From assembly GCA_039805905.1 (NCBI GenBank), contig JBDIVM010000013.1, positions 54,353-118,352 on the forward strand: 64,000 nt of DNA. The letters are read 5' to 3'. Below, piece after piece: positions 15,252 to 24,663 of the stretch; position 1 is the stretch's first letter, and every line of letters starts with the position of its first letter. The notes under the pieces are model-generated. The model searched no databases. It was given only the letters and a program-made list of their open reading frames with translations, and was not told the origin of the DNA. The translations under genes and the position numbers were made by a program. This DNA is from Thermohalobaculum sp039805905. Lineage in GTDB: Bacteria; Pseudomonadota; Alphaproteobacteria; Rhodobacterales; Rhodobacteraceae.

Positions 15252-17945
15252 CTATTTTGCTGCCACCCGCAACTCAGGGTGAAACTCGAGCACGACATTG
15301 CCGATGCCCCCGTCGTGATTTTGCGGGTCCATCATCATCTCGTAAGTGAACCGCGGGAAGGTGCCGGAAACGTGTGCGCCGCGTGAAAACTTGCGCTTCG
15401 TGGGTATCCAGCACTCGAAGTCCCGGTCCGCGGCCGATGCGGCGCAACTCTGGGTATAGTTCACAACGTATAGTCTGCCGGGCGAGACCCACGGATTATC
15501 CCGGTGATCAACGTCGAACACTATCTCCAGGGCGTCACCATGCCGGGTTGCAGTGGCGAAAATCCTCGAACCATCAGGCGACCTGCCGGAAGCGTTCCAG
15601 AGGCTGCCGTCAGGGATGCTGACCTCGGCTGGTGGGGGCGGGGGCGATACCGCGTCTTCTGGCCCGTGGCGGGCCTGCAGCGGCTGGGCCTCCAGCATGG
15701 CGGTGGTTGGCGCTGCAATCGTCGGGCCTGCAGACTTCAGCTCTGGGAGAAACTCCAGCACGATGTCGCCGGGAAGGGGTCCCGATTTCCAACCCAACGC
15801 AAGCTGCATCTCGTAGGTCAGTCTCGGGAATGTGCCGAACACCTTCGCACCAAAACTGAGTTGGCGACGTTCCGCTATCCAGCATTCGATGACCGGGGCC
15901 GAAAGCGGTACGGTGCAGCTCTGGCTATAGCGGTCAGCGTGTGGCGGGCCGAAATAGGAAACACCCTTGTGATTGACATCAAACACGATCTCCAGGGCGT
16001 CACCCTGTCGGGTCGCGGTGGCGAAAACCCTGGAACCTTCACGCGACTTGCCGGACGCGGTCCAGCGGCTGCCTTGCGGGATGCCATCTCCGGTTGGAAG
16101 GGACGCCAGGGTCACCTCCGGAACAGCGCCGTCCGGCTGCTGCGCCGGCAGTGAAGGGGTCGGCGCGGCGCGCTTCGGGCCTCCCGTCGTCAGCCGGTCG
16201 AGCAATACCTCCGAGAGGACGCCGTCAGGCGTCAGCCCGTGGTCCGACTGGAAGCTCCGCATCGCCCGCGCCGATCTGCTTCCCCAGACACCGTCGACCG
16301 GGCCGGCATTATAACCGAGGCGATTGAGTTCGGCCTGCGCATCGCGCTGGTGCCGGATCAGGAAGGCGATGCGGCGATCGGCATCGTCGGCCTGTCCGGC
16401 GTCGGGGAAGCGGGTCCTGAATGCCCTGACCGCGGGCAGGTCCCAGCTTTCCGCCAGCCCGGCCCAGAGGACATCCGCTTCCTGTTGCATCGCGAGGCGG
16501 GCGTCAGGCGCCCCGCTGCGCTCCGCGTCCCCCGCACCGGTCGCGGCAAGAACGGTGGATCCGGAATGATCGGCCACATGTGCCAGCACGCCCGCGAGGT
16601 CGCCGAAGGATGCCATCGCGCGCGAGGGCTCGACGGGGCGCGGAGGCGGAATGCGGCCGGCCCGGGCAGGCTCGGACGATCCGGAGACGCCATCGAGCAC
16701 GAACGGCCGGTCGTCGATGGACGCCACCAGGAGCGAGGGCTCGGCAGGGGGCGACGACGCCCTGCGATAGTGCCCGGCCGGCCCGCGCAACGTGGATACG
16801 CGATCCAGCACGCCCGACAGGCCATCGGAGCCCGACGTGTCGAGCGAGGCATCAGCGCGGAGCGCAGACGCCAGGCGCTCTTGCCGGGCAGGCCCGGACG
16901 ATTCCGAGACACCATCCAATGCGCCCGCGAGGTCGCCGGAGGACAGCGCGTCGATCTCCAGGGAATCCAGGAGATCCGGCGGGAGTTGCACCGCCGGGTA
17001 ACCCCAGGCCAGCAGCCAGGCGAGCACTGCAATGCCTCCGGCCATGAAGGTGCGGCTCGCAATGCGTGCCCATCGTCTCGGTGCCCGCGAAACGGCTGTT
17101 GTCCCGATGGAGGGCGGCCCGGACCGGTCGTCAAGTGCAGGCTTCGCACCGTCACCGGTTTCCCGCCGGCTCGCGACGAAGGCGCCCGAGACCCCGGCCA
17201 AGCGACCGGTTGCCGCTCCGTTGCTGCGGAGCGCCTTGCTGAGCGCTTCGGTCTCGGGCTCAGGCTCGACATCGAGTTCGGCCGCCAGCAGTGACCGGCA
17301 GCGCTCGTATTGCCGCAGCGCGGCCTGGCGCTGGCCAAGTTCGGCATGAAGAACCATGAGCGCGCGGTGGACGTCCTCCCGCAGGGGATCCAGGACCAGC
17401 AGACGCTCGGCAAGAACGATCGCGTCCTCCCTCGCGCCGGCCGCGCGCTTGTGCGCCATCAGCGCGTGCAGGGCTCCGACCATCAGGCCGTGAAAGCGCC
17501 GGCGCTCTTCCTCCAGCCAGGCCTGGAAGCCCGGGTCGGAAAGATCGAGGCCGTCGAGAAGATCGCCCCGATAGAGAGGCACCGCGGCTTCGAGGTCTGC
17601 CGGCGTGCCGCGCGCGATCAGGTCCTGGAATGTCAGGGCATCGACTTCCACGCCCACGTCATCGAGGCTGATCGACTGGCGGTCCGCTCGCAGGATCTGG
17701 TCCTGCATCGGCCCCAGGGCCTTTCGGAGAACGGTCAGGGTCTGGCGCAGGCTGGAACGCGCCTGCTCATCCCCATGGTCGCCCCACAGGAGACCGCAAA
17801 GCCGGGAGCGCAGGATGGCTTCGCCGCGGTTTAGCGCGATATAGGCGAGAAGCGCCTGTCCCTTGCGAATCGGAATCACTGCGGGTTCGCCCGATGATAA
17901 ACGCGCCCCGAAGCCGCCCAGGAATTTCAGGAAAAGAACAGCCAT
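15252..17945 (-). CDS. Membrane-anchored SARP-like (BTAD) regulator with peptidoglycan-binding and duplicated C-terminal domains
   Basis: An 897-residue multidomain protein I do not recognise as a whole. Residues 1-95 are an OmpR-type winged helix and 98-240 a bacterial transcriptional activator domain (EDVHRALMVLHAELGQRQAAL), together a SARP/AfsR-like DNA-binding unit. Residues 300-318 form one membrane helix. Four degenerate repeats follow (337-465), built around GDLAGALDGVSESSGPAR. Residues 536-586 match a peptidoglycan-binding domain (LGYNAGPVDGVWGSRSARAM). The C-terminus has two copies of a roughly 115-residue domain (624-737, 778-893) sharing FATATRxGDALEIVFDV. The layout suggests a CadC-like one-component sensor reading the periplasm. 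Divergent from an FG-GAP gene. Confidence 0.75.
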   Translation of the reverse strand: MAVLFLKFLGGFGARLSSGEPAVIPIRKGQALLAYIALNRGEAILRSRLCGLLWGDHGDEQARSSLRQTLTVLRKALGPMQDQILRADRQSISLDDVGVEVDALTFQDLIARGTPADLEAAVPLYRGDLLDGLDLSDPGFQAWLEEERRRFHGLMVGALHALMAHKRAAGAREDAIVLAERLLVLDPLREDVHRALMVLHAELGQRQAALRQYERCRSLLAAELDVEPEPETEALSKALRSNGAATGRLAGVSGAFVASRRETGDGAKPALDDRSGPPSIGTTAVSRAPRRWARIASRTFMAGGIAVLAWLLAWGYPAVQLPPDLLDSLEIDALSSGDLAGALDGVSESSGPARQERLASALRADASLDTSGSDGLSGVLDRVSTLRGPAGHYRRASSPPAEPSLLVASIDDRPFVLDGVSGSSEPARAGRIPPPRPVEPSRAMASFGDLAGVLAHVADHSGSTVLAATGAGDAERSGAPDARLAMQQEADVLWAGLAESWDLPAVRAFRTRFPDAGQADDADRRIAFLIRHQRDAQAELNRLGYNAGPVDGVWGSRSARAMRSFQSDHGLTPDGVLSEVLLDRLTTGGPKRAAPTPSLPAQQPDGAVPEVTLASLPTGDGIPQGSRWTASGKSREGSRVFATATRQGDALEIVFDVNHKGVSYFGPPHADRYSQSCTVPLSAPVIECWIAERRQLSFGAKVFGTFPRLTYEMQLALGWKSGPLPGDIVLEFLPELKSAGPTIAAPTTAMLEAQPLQARHGPEDAVSPPPPPAEVSIPDGSLWNASGRSPDGSRIFATATRHGDALEIVFDVDHRDNPWVSPGRLYVVNYTQSCAASAADRDFECWIPTKRKFSRGAHVSGTFPRFTYEMMMDPQNHDGGIGNVVLEFHPELRVAAK

Positions 17946-18164
17946 TTGCCGTCAACCGGTCAATCAATCCCCCTCGGCACATATTTATAGTGCGGAAAGC
18001 AGCCGGTTGTCGAGTTTGGGGTGCCTTTATCACGATCGGCTCACGGTCTTATGACGGTGGGCCAATACTCTCCCCGATCAGCTGCAATGCATGACGCAAC
18101 GGCGACCGGTCGGATCAGCCAGTCCCGGCGACCGACGGTCGCTCCATTAACTGGGGGAACGACC

Positions 18165-20015
18165 ATGAAGAAGCCAGGCGGTGGCGGGACCACGAACAAG
18201 GCCCCGGTGATCCTCGCACAGACCTTCCTCGTCGACGACAACTCGGGCGCCGGTTCGGTGGTCGGCACGGTGGTGGCGACAGACCCGGAGGGGGATCCGT
18301 TGTCCTACATCCTGTCTGGCGAGGATGTGGATCTGTTCGTGATCGATCAGGACGGCATCATCCGGTTCAAGAGCACATTTTCCGGCCCGCTCGACCTCAC
18401 GGGCTATGATCTCACGGTCTCGGTCACCGATGGCAAGCACACGCCCGTCACCGCGCCGGTGACGGTCAGTGTCGGCGAGGTGATCGATCTCGGGACGCTG
18501 GCGCCAGCGGACGGGTTCAGCATCACCGGCCCTGACGGCGGCGGCATCGGCTCGAGGGTTTCCTCGGCCGGCGACGTGAACAACGACGGCGTCGCCGATT
18601 TCATGGTCACGGCGGGCAACGCGCACGATGTGTATGTCGTCTTCGGCGACAGCAACAGCGACGGGTCCGGCAACTATGAAGACATCGACCTGACCGACAC
18701 CAGCACCTGGGACGGTTTCGCCCTGATCGGCGGCACATCCGGGCCGGGCGCGATCAACCTGGGCGATGCGATCTCGCCGGCCGGCGATGTCAACGGCGAC
18801 GGCGTCGACGATCTGATTATGTCGGCAAACGATGGCCTGCTGGGGTCGAACATCGTGATCTTCGGCAAGGACTCACCCATGGGGGAGACGTTCCCGGACG
18901 TCTACAATCTTCCGAACGCTCAGTCGCTCGAGGATTTTTCATCGTCCGGCGACGGCGTTTTGATCCGCGGCGGCTTTGCGCTCGCCTCGGCCGGGGACGT
19001 GAACGGCGACGGGATCGGTGACCTGATCATCGGTGAAGGCGGCGCCGACGGCCTCGGCCGCAAGGGCAGGAGCGCCGGCGAAGCCTATGTCGTCTACGGC
19101 GCCACGGACATCGCTGACATCGACCTTGCCGACACCTCATCCTGGGACGGCCTGCGCATTCTGGGCAGCACGAACCTTCAGCAGGTGGGATTCTCGGTCT
19201 CGTCCGCAGGCGATATCAACGGCGACGGCCGCGACGACGTGATCGTCGGCGCCGTCGGCGCCGACACCGACGGCAACACGCGCACCGCCGAGGGCGCGGC
19301 CTATGTCATTTACGGTCGGGCCAGTGGCGCGGGCGTCACCGACATCAACCTGGCAAGTCTCGCGCCCGGGGACGGCTTCCGCATTCTCGGCGTCGATCCG
19401 GACGACCGGCTCGGATGGTCGGTCGCCGGCGTCGGCGACGCGAACGGCGACGGCACGGACGACCTGATCGTCGCGGCCGACGCGGCCGACGGCGACAGGG
19501 GCGGCACCAATGTCGGCGAGGTCTATCTGATCCTCGGTACGGACTCGGCGACGCGCGGCGACATCGACCTCGCGACCCTCGCCGCCGCCGACGGCATCCG
19601 CTTCGTGGGCATCGACAGCTCCGACTTCGCGGGCCGGAGCGTCTCGGCCGCCGGCGATGTCAACGGCGACGGAATCAGCGACATCCTCATCGGGACCAGC
19701 GGCGGCGACGGCAACGGCGAGAGCAACGCGGGCGAGGCCTATCTCATCTTCGGCAGGACCTCGTGGTCCGGCGGCACGATCGACCTCGGCAGCCTTTCGG
19801 CCGAGGACGGCGTGGTCATCTTCGGGGACGAGGCCGGGGACCGTGCGGGCTATTCCGTCTCTGCGGCCGGCGACATCAACAACGACGGCTACGACGACAT
19901 CCTCGTCGGCGCATGGGGCGCCGAGAACGGTGTGGGCGTCCCGGACCAGGACGACGGCGCGGCCTACATCCTGTTCGGCCGCGACTTCTCGGCCGACACG
20001 ATGGTCTTCGGCTGA
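18165..20015 (+). CDS. Cadherin-like plus seven-bladed FG-GAP (integrin alpha-like) propeller protein
   Basis: A 616-residue protein with a cadherin-like domain at residues 12-104, then seven FG-GAP repeats from about residue 117 to the end. Each blade carries a calcium-loop motif such as GDVNGDGVDDLI, as in integrin alpha propellers. No classical signal peptide is seen, so if it is exported it would need a type I-like or other route. No RTX tail or ABC exporter is nearby. ATG at 18165 follows CTGGGGGAA. It is divergent from the membrane SARP-like regulator (219 bases apart), which is the obvious candidate controller. Confidence 0.85.
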   Translation: MKKPGGGGTTNKAPVILAQTFLVDDNSGAGSVVGTVVATDPEGDPLSYILSGEDVDLFVIDQDGIIRFKSTFSGPLDLTGYDLTVSVTDGKHTPVTAPVTVSVGEVIDLGTLAPADGFSITGPDGGGIGSRVSSAGDVNNDGVADFMVTAGNAHDVYVVFGDSNSDGSGNYEDIDLTDTSTWDGFALIGGTSGPGAINLGDAISPAGDVNGDGVDDLIMSANDGLLGSNIVIFGKDSPMGETFPDVYNLPNAQSLEDFSSSGDGVLIRGGFALASAGDVNGDGIGDLIIGEGGADGLGRKGRSAGEAYVVYGATDIADIDLADTSSWDGLRILGSTNLQQVGFSVSSAGDINGDGRDDVIVGAVGADTDGNTRTAEGAAYVIYGRASGAGVTDINLASLAPGDGFRILGVDPDDRLGWSVAGVGDANGDGTDDLIVAADAADGDRGGTNVGEVYLILGTDSATRGDIDLATLAAADGIRFVGIDSSDFAGRSVSAAGDVNGDGISDILIGTSGGDGNGESNAGEAYLIFGRTSWSGGTIDLGSLSAEDGVVIFGDEAGDRAGYSVSAAGDINNDGYDDILVGAWGAENGVGVPDQDDGAAYILFGRDFSADTMVFG

Positions 20016-20034
20016 CGGTCACTCCGGCGGCGCC

Positions 20035-20598
20035 TCATGCCCGCGCCGCCGGTTTCCACTTGATCGAGCAGCCCATCGACGGGGTCTGCCAGGCCGGTCC
20101 CCGGCCCGTTGCAGCGACCTGGGCCATCGCCTCGTGGAGCTCGCGCCGCGCGCCCGGCGCCGCCGGGTGGCGGCCGGATTCGTCGAGCCGGCCGCGGTAT
20201 TGCAGCCCCAGCTCCGCGTCGAAGCCGAAGAAGTCCGGCGTGCAGACCGCCTCATAGGCCCGCGCTACTGCCTGGCTCTCGTCGTGGAGATAGGGGAAGG
20301 TGAAGCCGTGGGCGCGGGCGAACGTGCCCATATGCGCGAAGCTGTCCTCGGGATAGGCATCGGCGTCGTTCGAGCAGATCGCGGCGACGCCGATGCCGAG
20401 CGCCTGCAGGTCCCTGGCGTCGCGCACCATGCGGTCGGCGATCGCCTTCACATAGGGGCAGTGGTTGCAGATGAACATGATCAGGGTGCCCTTCGGCCCC
20501 CGGATGGCGCTCAGAGCATAGGTCCGCCCGTCGGTGGCCGGCAGGGCAAAGTCCGGGGCCTTCCAGCCGAAATCGCAGATCGGGGTCTCGACGGCCAT
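20035..20598 (-). CDS. Thioredoxin-fold AhpC/TSA-family protein
   Basis: A 187-residue peroxiredoxin-like protein. It has the ordered elements FALPATDGRTYALSAIRG, FICNHCPYVKA (a CxxC pair) and VCTPDFFGFD, the usual features of the AhpC/TSA thioredoxin-family group. It probably acts as a cytoplasmic thiol peroxidase or thiol-disulfide protein. ATG at 20598 is preceded by GAGGAAA. Confidence 0.85.
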   Translation of the reverse strand: MAVETPICDFGWKAPDFALPATDGRTYALSAIRGPKGTLIMFICNHCPYVKAIADRMVRDARDLQALGIGVAAICSNDADAYPEDSFAHMGTFARAHGFTFPYLHDESQAVARAYEAVCTPDFFGFDAELGLQYRGRLDESGRHPAAPGARRELHEAMAQVAATGRGPAWQTPSMGCSIKWKPAARA

Positions 20599-20681
20599 GC
20601 CGTTTCCTCGCCGGGTTGCCTGACGCCGCCGCAAGAATAGCCGATCCGGCCCGGCGGATCGACCCGTCTCCGGCGGGCGCC

Positions 20682-21650
20682 TCAGCCGGCCTTCCGTACC
20701 CCGGCCGGCTTGCGCACGACACCGTGGAAGTTGGTGAAGCTGACCATGCGCGACCACAGGAAGTCGCCATAGACGAAGCTCGCTCCCCCCTGCCCCGGGA
20801 ACAGCGGCGTCACCACGGCATCGACCGCGGGCTCGAAGAAGAAGGGGACCGAGAAGCGCTCGGCAAGCCCGCCCAGCACCCGGTGCGGCGTGGCGCGGAT
20901 GCGCCCGCCGGTCCAGTCGTTCAGCATCTGGCCGAAATTCACCACCAGCCCGCCCGCGGCCGGCGGCACGTCGATCCATTCGCCGTCCGGCCCCTGGGCC
21001 TGCAGTCCGCCGGTGCCGTCCTGCCAGAGGAGGGTGACGAAGCCCGAGTCCGTGTGCTCCTTCGTCATCACCCATCGCGTGCCGAAGGGGGTCTCGAGCT
21101 TCCGGTCATCGGGCATCGCCGCCGCCGGCCGCGCCGGGTAATGCAGCATCCTGAGCGTCGAGATCGACCCGTCGAACAGCCGCACGGCGCGACCCGCGTC
21201 GCCGCCGAGGCCCCTCACGAGCCCCGCCACCAGCGCGCGGCCCAGCCCCTCGAGGGCAGCGTAGTAGACCGCCGCCGCCTCGCGCCAGCCGGGCAGCGAC
21301 GGGATCGGTGTCGGCTCGGTCAGCGGGTCGGAGCCATCGCCGCAGCGGCCGGGGTCGGCCACGTCGGGGCCGAGATCGACCCCCTCGACCAGCGCCCCCT
21401 TGCCGGGCTCGCAGGGGAAGAAACCGCGATAGACGTTGGGCCGAGCCGGGTCGTACTTGTTGCGCAGGATCTCGCGCTTGCCGTCCTCGGGCTGCGCGAA
21501 GAAATCTAGCATCCGTGCCCGCGCCCCGGCCAGCCCCAGCGCCGCATCGACCCCGGAAAGCGTCAGGAAGCCCGAGTGCGTGCCACCCTCGATCAGCGCT
21601 GCATCGGCGCGGCCTTCGAGCACATCGCAAACGTCGATCACCGGAATCAT
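20682..21650 (-). CDS. Isopenicillin N synthase-like Fe(II)/2-oxoglutarate-dependent oxygenase
   Basis: A 322-residue oxygenase of the isopenicillin N synthase family. The iron ligands are visible as HTD in TKEHTDSGFVTLL and the distal His in RATPHRV. The 2OG carboxylate-binding Arg-x-Ser is RFS in LAERFSVPFF. The substrate is unknown, and plant-type hydroxylase reactions are common in this family. ATG at 21650 follows AGGAGAAGG. Confidence 0.88.
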   Translation of the reverse strand: MIPVIDVCDVLEGRADAALIEGGTHSGFLTLSGVDAALGLAGARARMLDFFAQPEDGKREILRNKYDPARPNVYRGFFPCEPGKGALVEGVDLGPDVADPGRCGDGSDPLTEPTPIPSLPGWREAAAVYYAALEGLGRALVAGLVRGLGGDAGRAVRLFDGSISTLRMLHYPARPAAAMPDDRKLETPFGTRWVMTKEHTDSGFVTLLWQDGTGGLQAQGPDGEWIDVPPAAGGLVVNFGQMLNDWTGGRIRATPHRVLGGLAERFSVPFFFEPAVDAVVTPLFPGQGGASFVYGDFLWSRMVSFTNFHGVVRKPAGVRKAG

Positions 21651-22163
21651 CGCCTTCTCCTCTTCCACGGCCGCGCCACCCGGACACCTGCCCGGCAGTC
21701 TGCCGCAACGCTCCAACTGCGGAAACCGGAATCTGTCGTCTCGCGGGACGGGCGGAAGATGACGGCGCGGGCTGTGCGCGCCGTCCGGAGCGCCCGCAGC
21801 GCAGACCGGCATCGATCGCCCACCGGCCGGTCGAACTGCGGGCCGGACGAATCATCCGGGGTCCGGTTGCCATCACGCAGCAGGAATTCTGGCGGTGTCC
21901 ACAGACAGTTCGCGGATGTTTCATCTGATCGTGCTAGCGCCGCGTCCGCACCAACGTGACGAGTTTTCATGAGCAACCTTCTGGAATCCGTTAAATAATC
22001 CTTGCCGCAATGGCCGGAGCAGTCTTGCGCCACTTTCGGACCAGGCGCGAGTGCGGGCCCGAACGCTCGCCCTGTGGTTGACAAATCGCCGCGACTGCCC
22101 CATCCCTGTTGAAAACAGCACAGGCAAGATTTCCGCGAGCGTGCAGTATGTTGCGGGTGAACC
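21651..22163. other. Intergenic region without a supported gene
   Basis: This 513-base stretch lies between the divergent oxygenase and TadG-like genes. A TTGACA hexamer at 22078-22083 is a possible -35 element for the TadG-like gene, but no good -10 follows at 17 bases. Short open frames here lack ribosome binding sites. Confidence 0.5.
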
Positions 22164-23492
22164 ATGAAGTCTTGCTTCAGGGAACGATTTCTGCCGGACG
22201 ACTCCGGGGCGCTGACGCCGCTCATGCTCGTCCTGCTGGTAGGGATCATCGTCAGCTCGGGCATTGCGCTCGACCTGATCCGCCAGGAATCCGAACGCTC
22301 CGATCTCCAGGACGCCCTTGATCGCGGCGTCCTTGCGGCCGCGGCGCTGACCCAGGCGATCGACCCTGAGGTCACCGTCCGCGACTATCTGAAGAACCGA
22401 TCGCTTTCGGACGTGCAGCTGGACATCTCGGTTTCGAGCGGCCGGGGGAACAACAGCCGGCGCATCAGCGCCAGCGCCCGCTACGAGATGGACACCCTGT
22501 TCTTCCGGATGGTCGGCCTGCCCGAGCTGCCGGTTACCGCCCGCACCACTGCACTGCAGGGTCGCCAGCCGGCCGAGATCTCGCTGGTGCTCGACATCTC
22601 GGGCACGATGCGCTGGGACCAGCGCCTGGTGAACCTGCGGCCGGCGGCAAGCGCCTTCGTCGATGCGGTCACCGACGGAGAGGCCGACTCGCTGACCTCG
22701 ATCAACCTGATCCCCTATGCCGGCCAGGTAAACCCCGGCCCCGCGGTGTTCGCCATGCTGAATGGCCGGCGCACGCACGACTTCTCGTCCTGCCCGGAAT
22801 TCAAGCCGAATGACTTCAACGACACGCATCTGCCTGCCGCTCCGTTCTACGAGCAGGTACCGAACTTCCACCACTGGCGGATCGACCGGGCCTGGATGGA
22901 TTGGGGATGGTGCCCGTCGGACGATACCGCGATCACCTATCTCTCGAACGACCGTGACGCGCTCAGGCAGGCGATCAGCGATCTGCGGCTGCACGACGGC
23001 ACCGGAACCTACAACGCGATGAAATGGGCCCTGGCGCTCCTCGATCCGGACTCGCAGCCCTTCGTCGCCGGGCTCGCCGACCGGGGGATCGTCCCGCGCG
23101 AGTTCGACTCCCGCCCCGCCGCCTGGGACGACCCGGAGACCCGCAAGTTCATCGTGCTGATGACCGACGGCATCGTGACAGAGCAGTATCGCCCGCAGCA
23201 CCCGTCCGATCCGGAGCTGGCGACCGAGGAAATCCTCGTCCACGGCCACCCGTTCCGCGAGACGCTCAGCCGCCCGCAGGGGCTCGGTTTCTTCAACGAT
23301 CTCTGCAACATGGCGAAGGCGAACGGCGTGACCGTCTTCACCATTGCCTTCGAGGCACCGGAGGAGGCGCAGGAGGAGATGCGCAACTGCGCGTCCTCCG
23401 CAGGCCACTTCTTCGACGCCCAGGGCACCGGGATCGCGACCGCGTTCGAGCAAATCGCCTCGACGATCAACAACCTGAAGCTGGTGGAATGA
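22164..23492 (+). CDS. TadG-like protein with von Willebrand factor A domain
   Basis: A 442-residue Flp-pilus-associated protein. The N-terminus has the TadE/TadG-type membrane segment (residues 16-40, preceded by DDSGALTPL). A vWA domain runs from about residue 135 to the end, with a metal-site motif DISGT starting at residue 144 and IVLMTDGI further on. Such proteins are anchored in the inner membrane with the vWA domain outside and take part in Tad pilus or adhesin assembly. It starts a three-gene operon; the stop overlaps the next start (ATGA). Confidence 0.88.
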   Translation: MKSCFRERFLPDDSGALTPLMLVLLVGIIVSSGIALDLIRQESERSDLQDALDRGVLAAAALTQAIDPEVTVRDYLKNRSLSDVQLDISVSSGRGNNSRRISASARYEMDTLFFRMVGLPELPVTARTTALQGRQPAEISLVLDISGTMRWDQRLVNLRPAASAFVDAVTDGEADSLTSINLIPYAGQVNPGPAVFAMLNGRRTHDFSSCPEFKPNDFNDTHLPAAPFYEQVPNFHHWRIDRAWMDWGWCPSDDTAITYLSNDRDALRQAISDLRLHDGTGTYNAMKWALALLDPDSQPFVAGLADRGIVPREFDSRPAAWDDPETRKFIVLMTDGIVTEQYRPQHPSDPELATEEILVHGHPFRETLSRPQGLGFFNDLCNMAKANGVTVFTIAFEAPEEAQEEMRNCASSAGHFFDAQGTGIATAFEQIASTINNLKLVE

Positions 23493-24031
23493 TGACTGCC
23501 GTGGCCGCCATGCGCACCCGCCTTCGTACCCTTGCCGGCGACTGCTCCGGCAATGCGACGATCGAGTTCGTGATCCTGTTCCCGTTCCTGATGTACATGA
23601 TCCTCTCGATCGCCGAGGCGGGGTCGCTGATGGCGCGCTCGGTGATGCTCGACCGCGGGGTCGAACTGGCGATGCGCGAACTGCGGCTGGGCCTCGCTCC
23701 CGGCATCACCCATGACCAGATGAAGCAGCGGATCTGCGACGGCGCCTTCCTGATCGGCGACTGCACGCGCGCGATCCAGCTCGAACTGCTGCCGCTGTCA
23801 CGCGCCGGAGGCTTCCTTTCCGGCGCGGCAAACTGCGTCGACCGCACCGGCCGGATCGAACCGGTCGTCACCTTCGACCCCGGCAGCCGCGGCGAGATCG
23901 TGCTGGTGCGCGCCTGCCTGGTGGTCGACCCGATCTTTCCGGGCATGGGACTCGGCGCCATGCTGCCGGTCGACGCCAGCGGCGGGGTGCGGCTGACCGC
24001 CGCCTCGGCCTTCATGAACGAGCCCGAATGA
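23489..24031 (+). CDS. TadE-like pilus assembly protein
   Basis: A 180-residue TadE-like pseudopilin. The N-terminus has the conserved Glu-containing hydrophobic segment ATIEFVILFPFLMYMIL (about residues 23-39). The rest is a periplasmic beta-rich domain with several cysteines. Tandem ATG codons at 23489 and 23492 are both in frame. It overlaps the TadG-like gene upstream and the next TadE-like gene downstream. Confidence 0.85.
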   Translation: MMTAVAAMRTRLRTLAGDCSGNATIEFVILFPFLMYMILSIAEAGSLMARSVMLDRGVELAMRELRLGLAPGITHDQMKQRICDGAFLIGDCTRAIQLELLPLSRAGGFLSGAANCVDRTGRIEPVVTFDPGSRGEIVLVRACLVVDPIFPGMGLGAMLPVDASGGVRLTAASAFMNEPE

Positions 24032-24039
24032 GGAGCGCC

Positions 24040-24639
24040 ATGACCCAGCCCCTGCTGTCCCGCTGGCTCCGCGACGAGCGCGGCACGCTGACCATGGAGT
24101 TCCTGCTGTGGATGCCGTTCCTGGCCTTCTGGCTGGTGGTCAGCGCCGCCTTCTTCCAAGCCTACTCGGCGCGCAACGATGCGTCCAACACCGCCCACGC
24201 GCTCTCCGACATCATGTCCCGGCAGGTCGAGGTCGGCGACGGCTTCTTCGCCGAGCTCTACGCCCTGCAGGCGCAGCTGCTCCCGCGCACGCCGGAGGGA
24301 GTGCGGCTCCGCGTCAGCAGCATCGAATACGTTGCAGAGGAAGAGACCTACCGGGTGCTGTGGTCGCGTGCGGTCGGTGGCGGCGAACCTCTGCCGGAAG
24401 CGGTGATCGCCGCTGCGTTCCTGCCGGCTATGGCCGACCATGACACGGTGCTCCTGACCGAGCTCGACGTGCCCTTCGTGCCCTTTGCCGAATGGGCCGG
24501 AATCGGTGCGCGCACCTGGTCCTTCGATCTCGTCGCCCGGCCGCGTTTCGTCCCCGCCGTGGCCCTGCTCGTTGGCGAGGGCGAAGGCGGATCGGCGAGG
24601 GCGGACGACGGCGCGGACACCCGGTCGAACGGCTCGTGA
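24040..24639 (+). CDS. TadE-like pilus assembly protein, second copy
   Basis: A 199-residue TadE-like protein with the hydrophobic Glu-containing segment LTMEFLLWMPFLAFWLVV near residue 16. ATG at 24040 sits just after AGGAG. An in-frame ATG at 24028 that overlaps the upstream stop would add four residues and cannot be excluded. It is last in the operon. No tadA, cpaB, rcpA or flp gene is seen in the window, so the main pilus machinery must be elsewhere. Confidence 0.82.
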   Translation: MTQPLLSRWLRDERGTLTMEFLLWMPFLAFWLVVSAAFFQAYSARNDASNTAHALSDIMSRQVEVGDGFFAELYALQAQLLPRTPEGVRLRVSSIEYVAEEETYRVLWSRAVGGGEPLPEAVIAAAFLPAMADHDTVLLTELDVPFVPFAEWAGIGARTWSFDLVARPRFVPAVALLVGEGEGGSARADDGADTRSNGS

Positions 24640-24663
24640 GCCACGCCCCGGGCCAAGCCTGGG

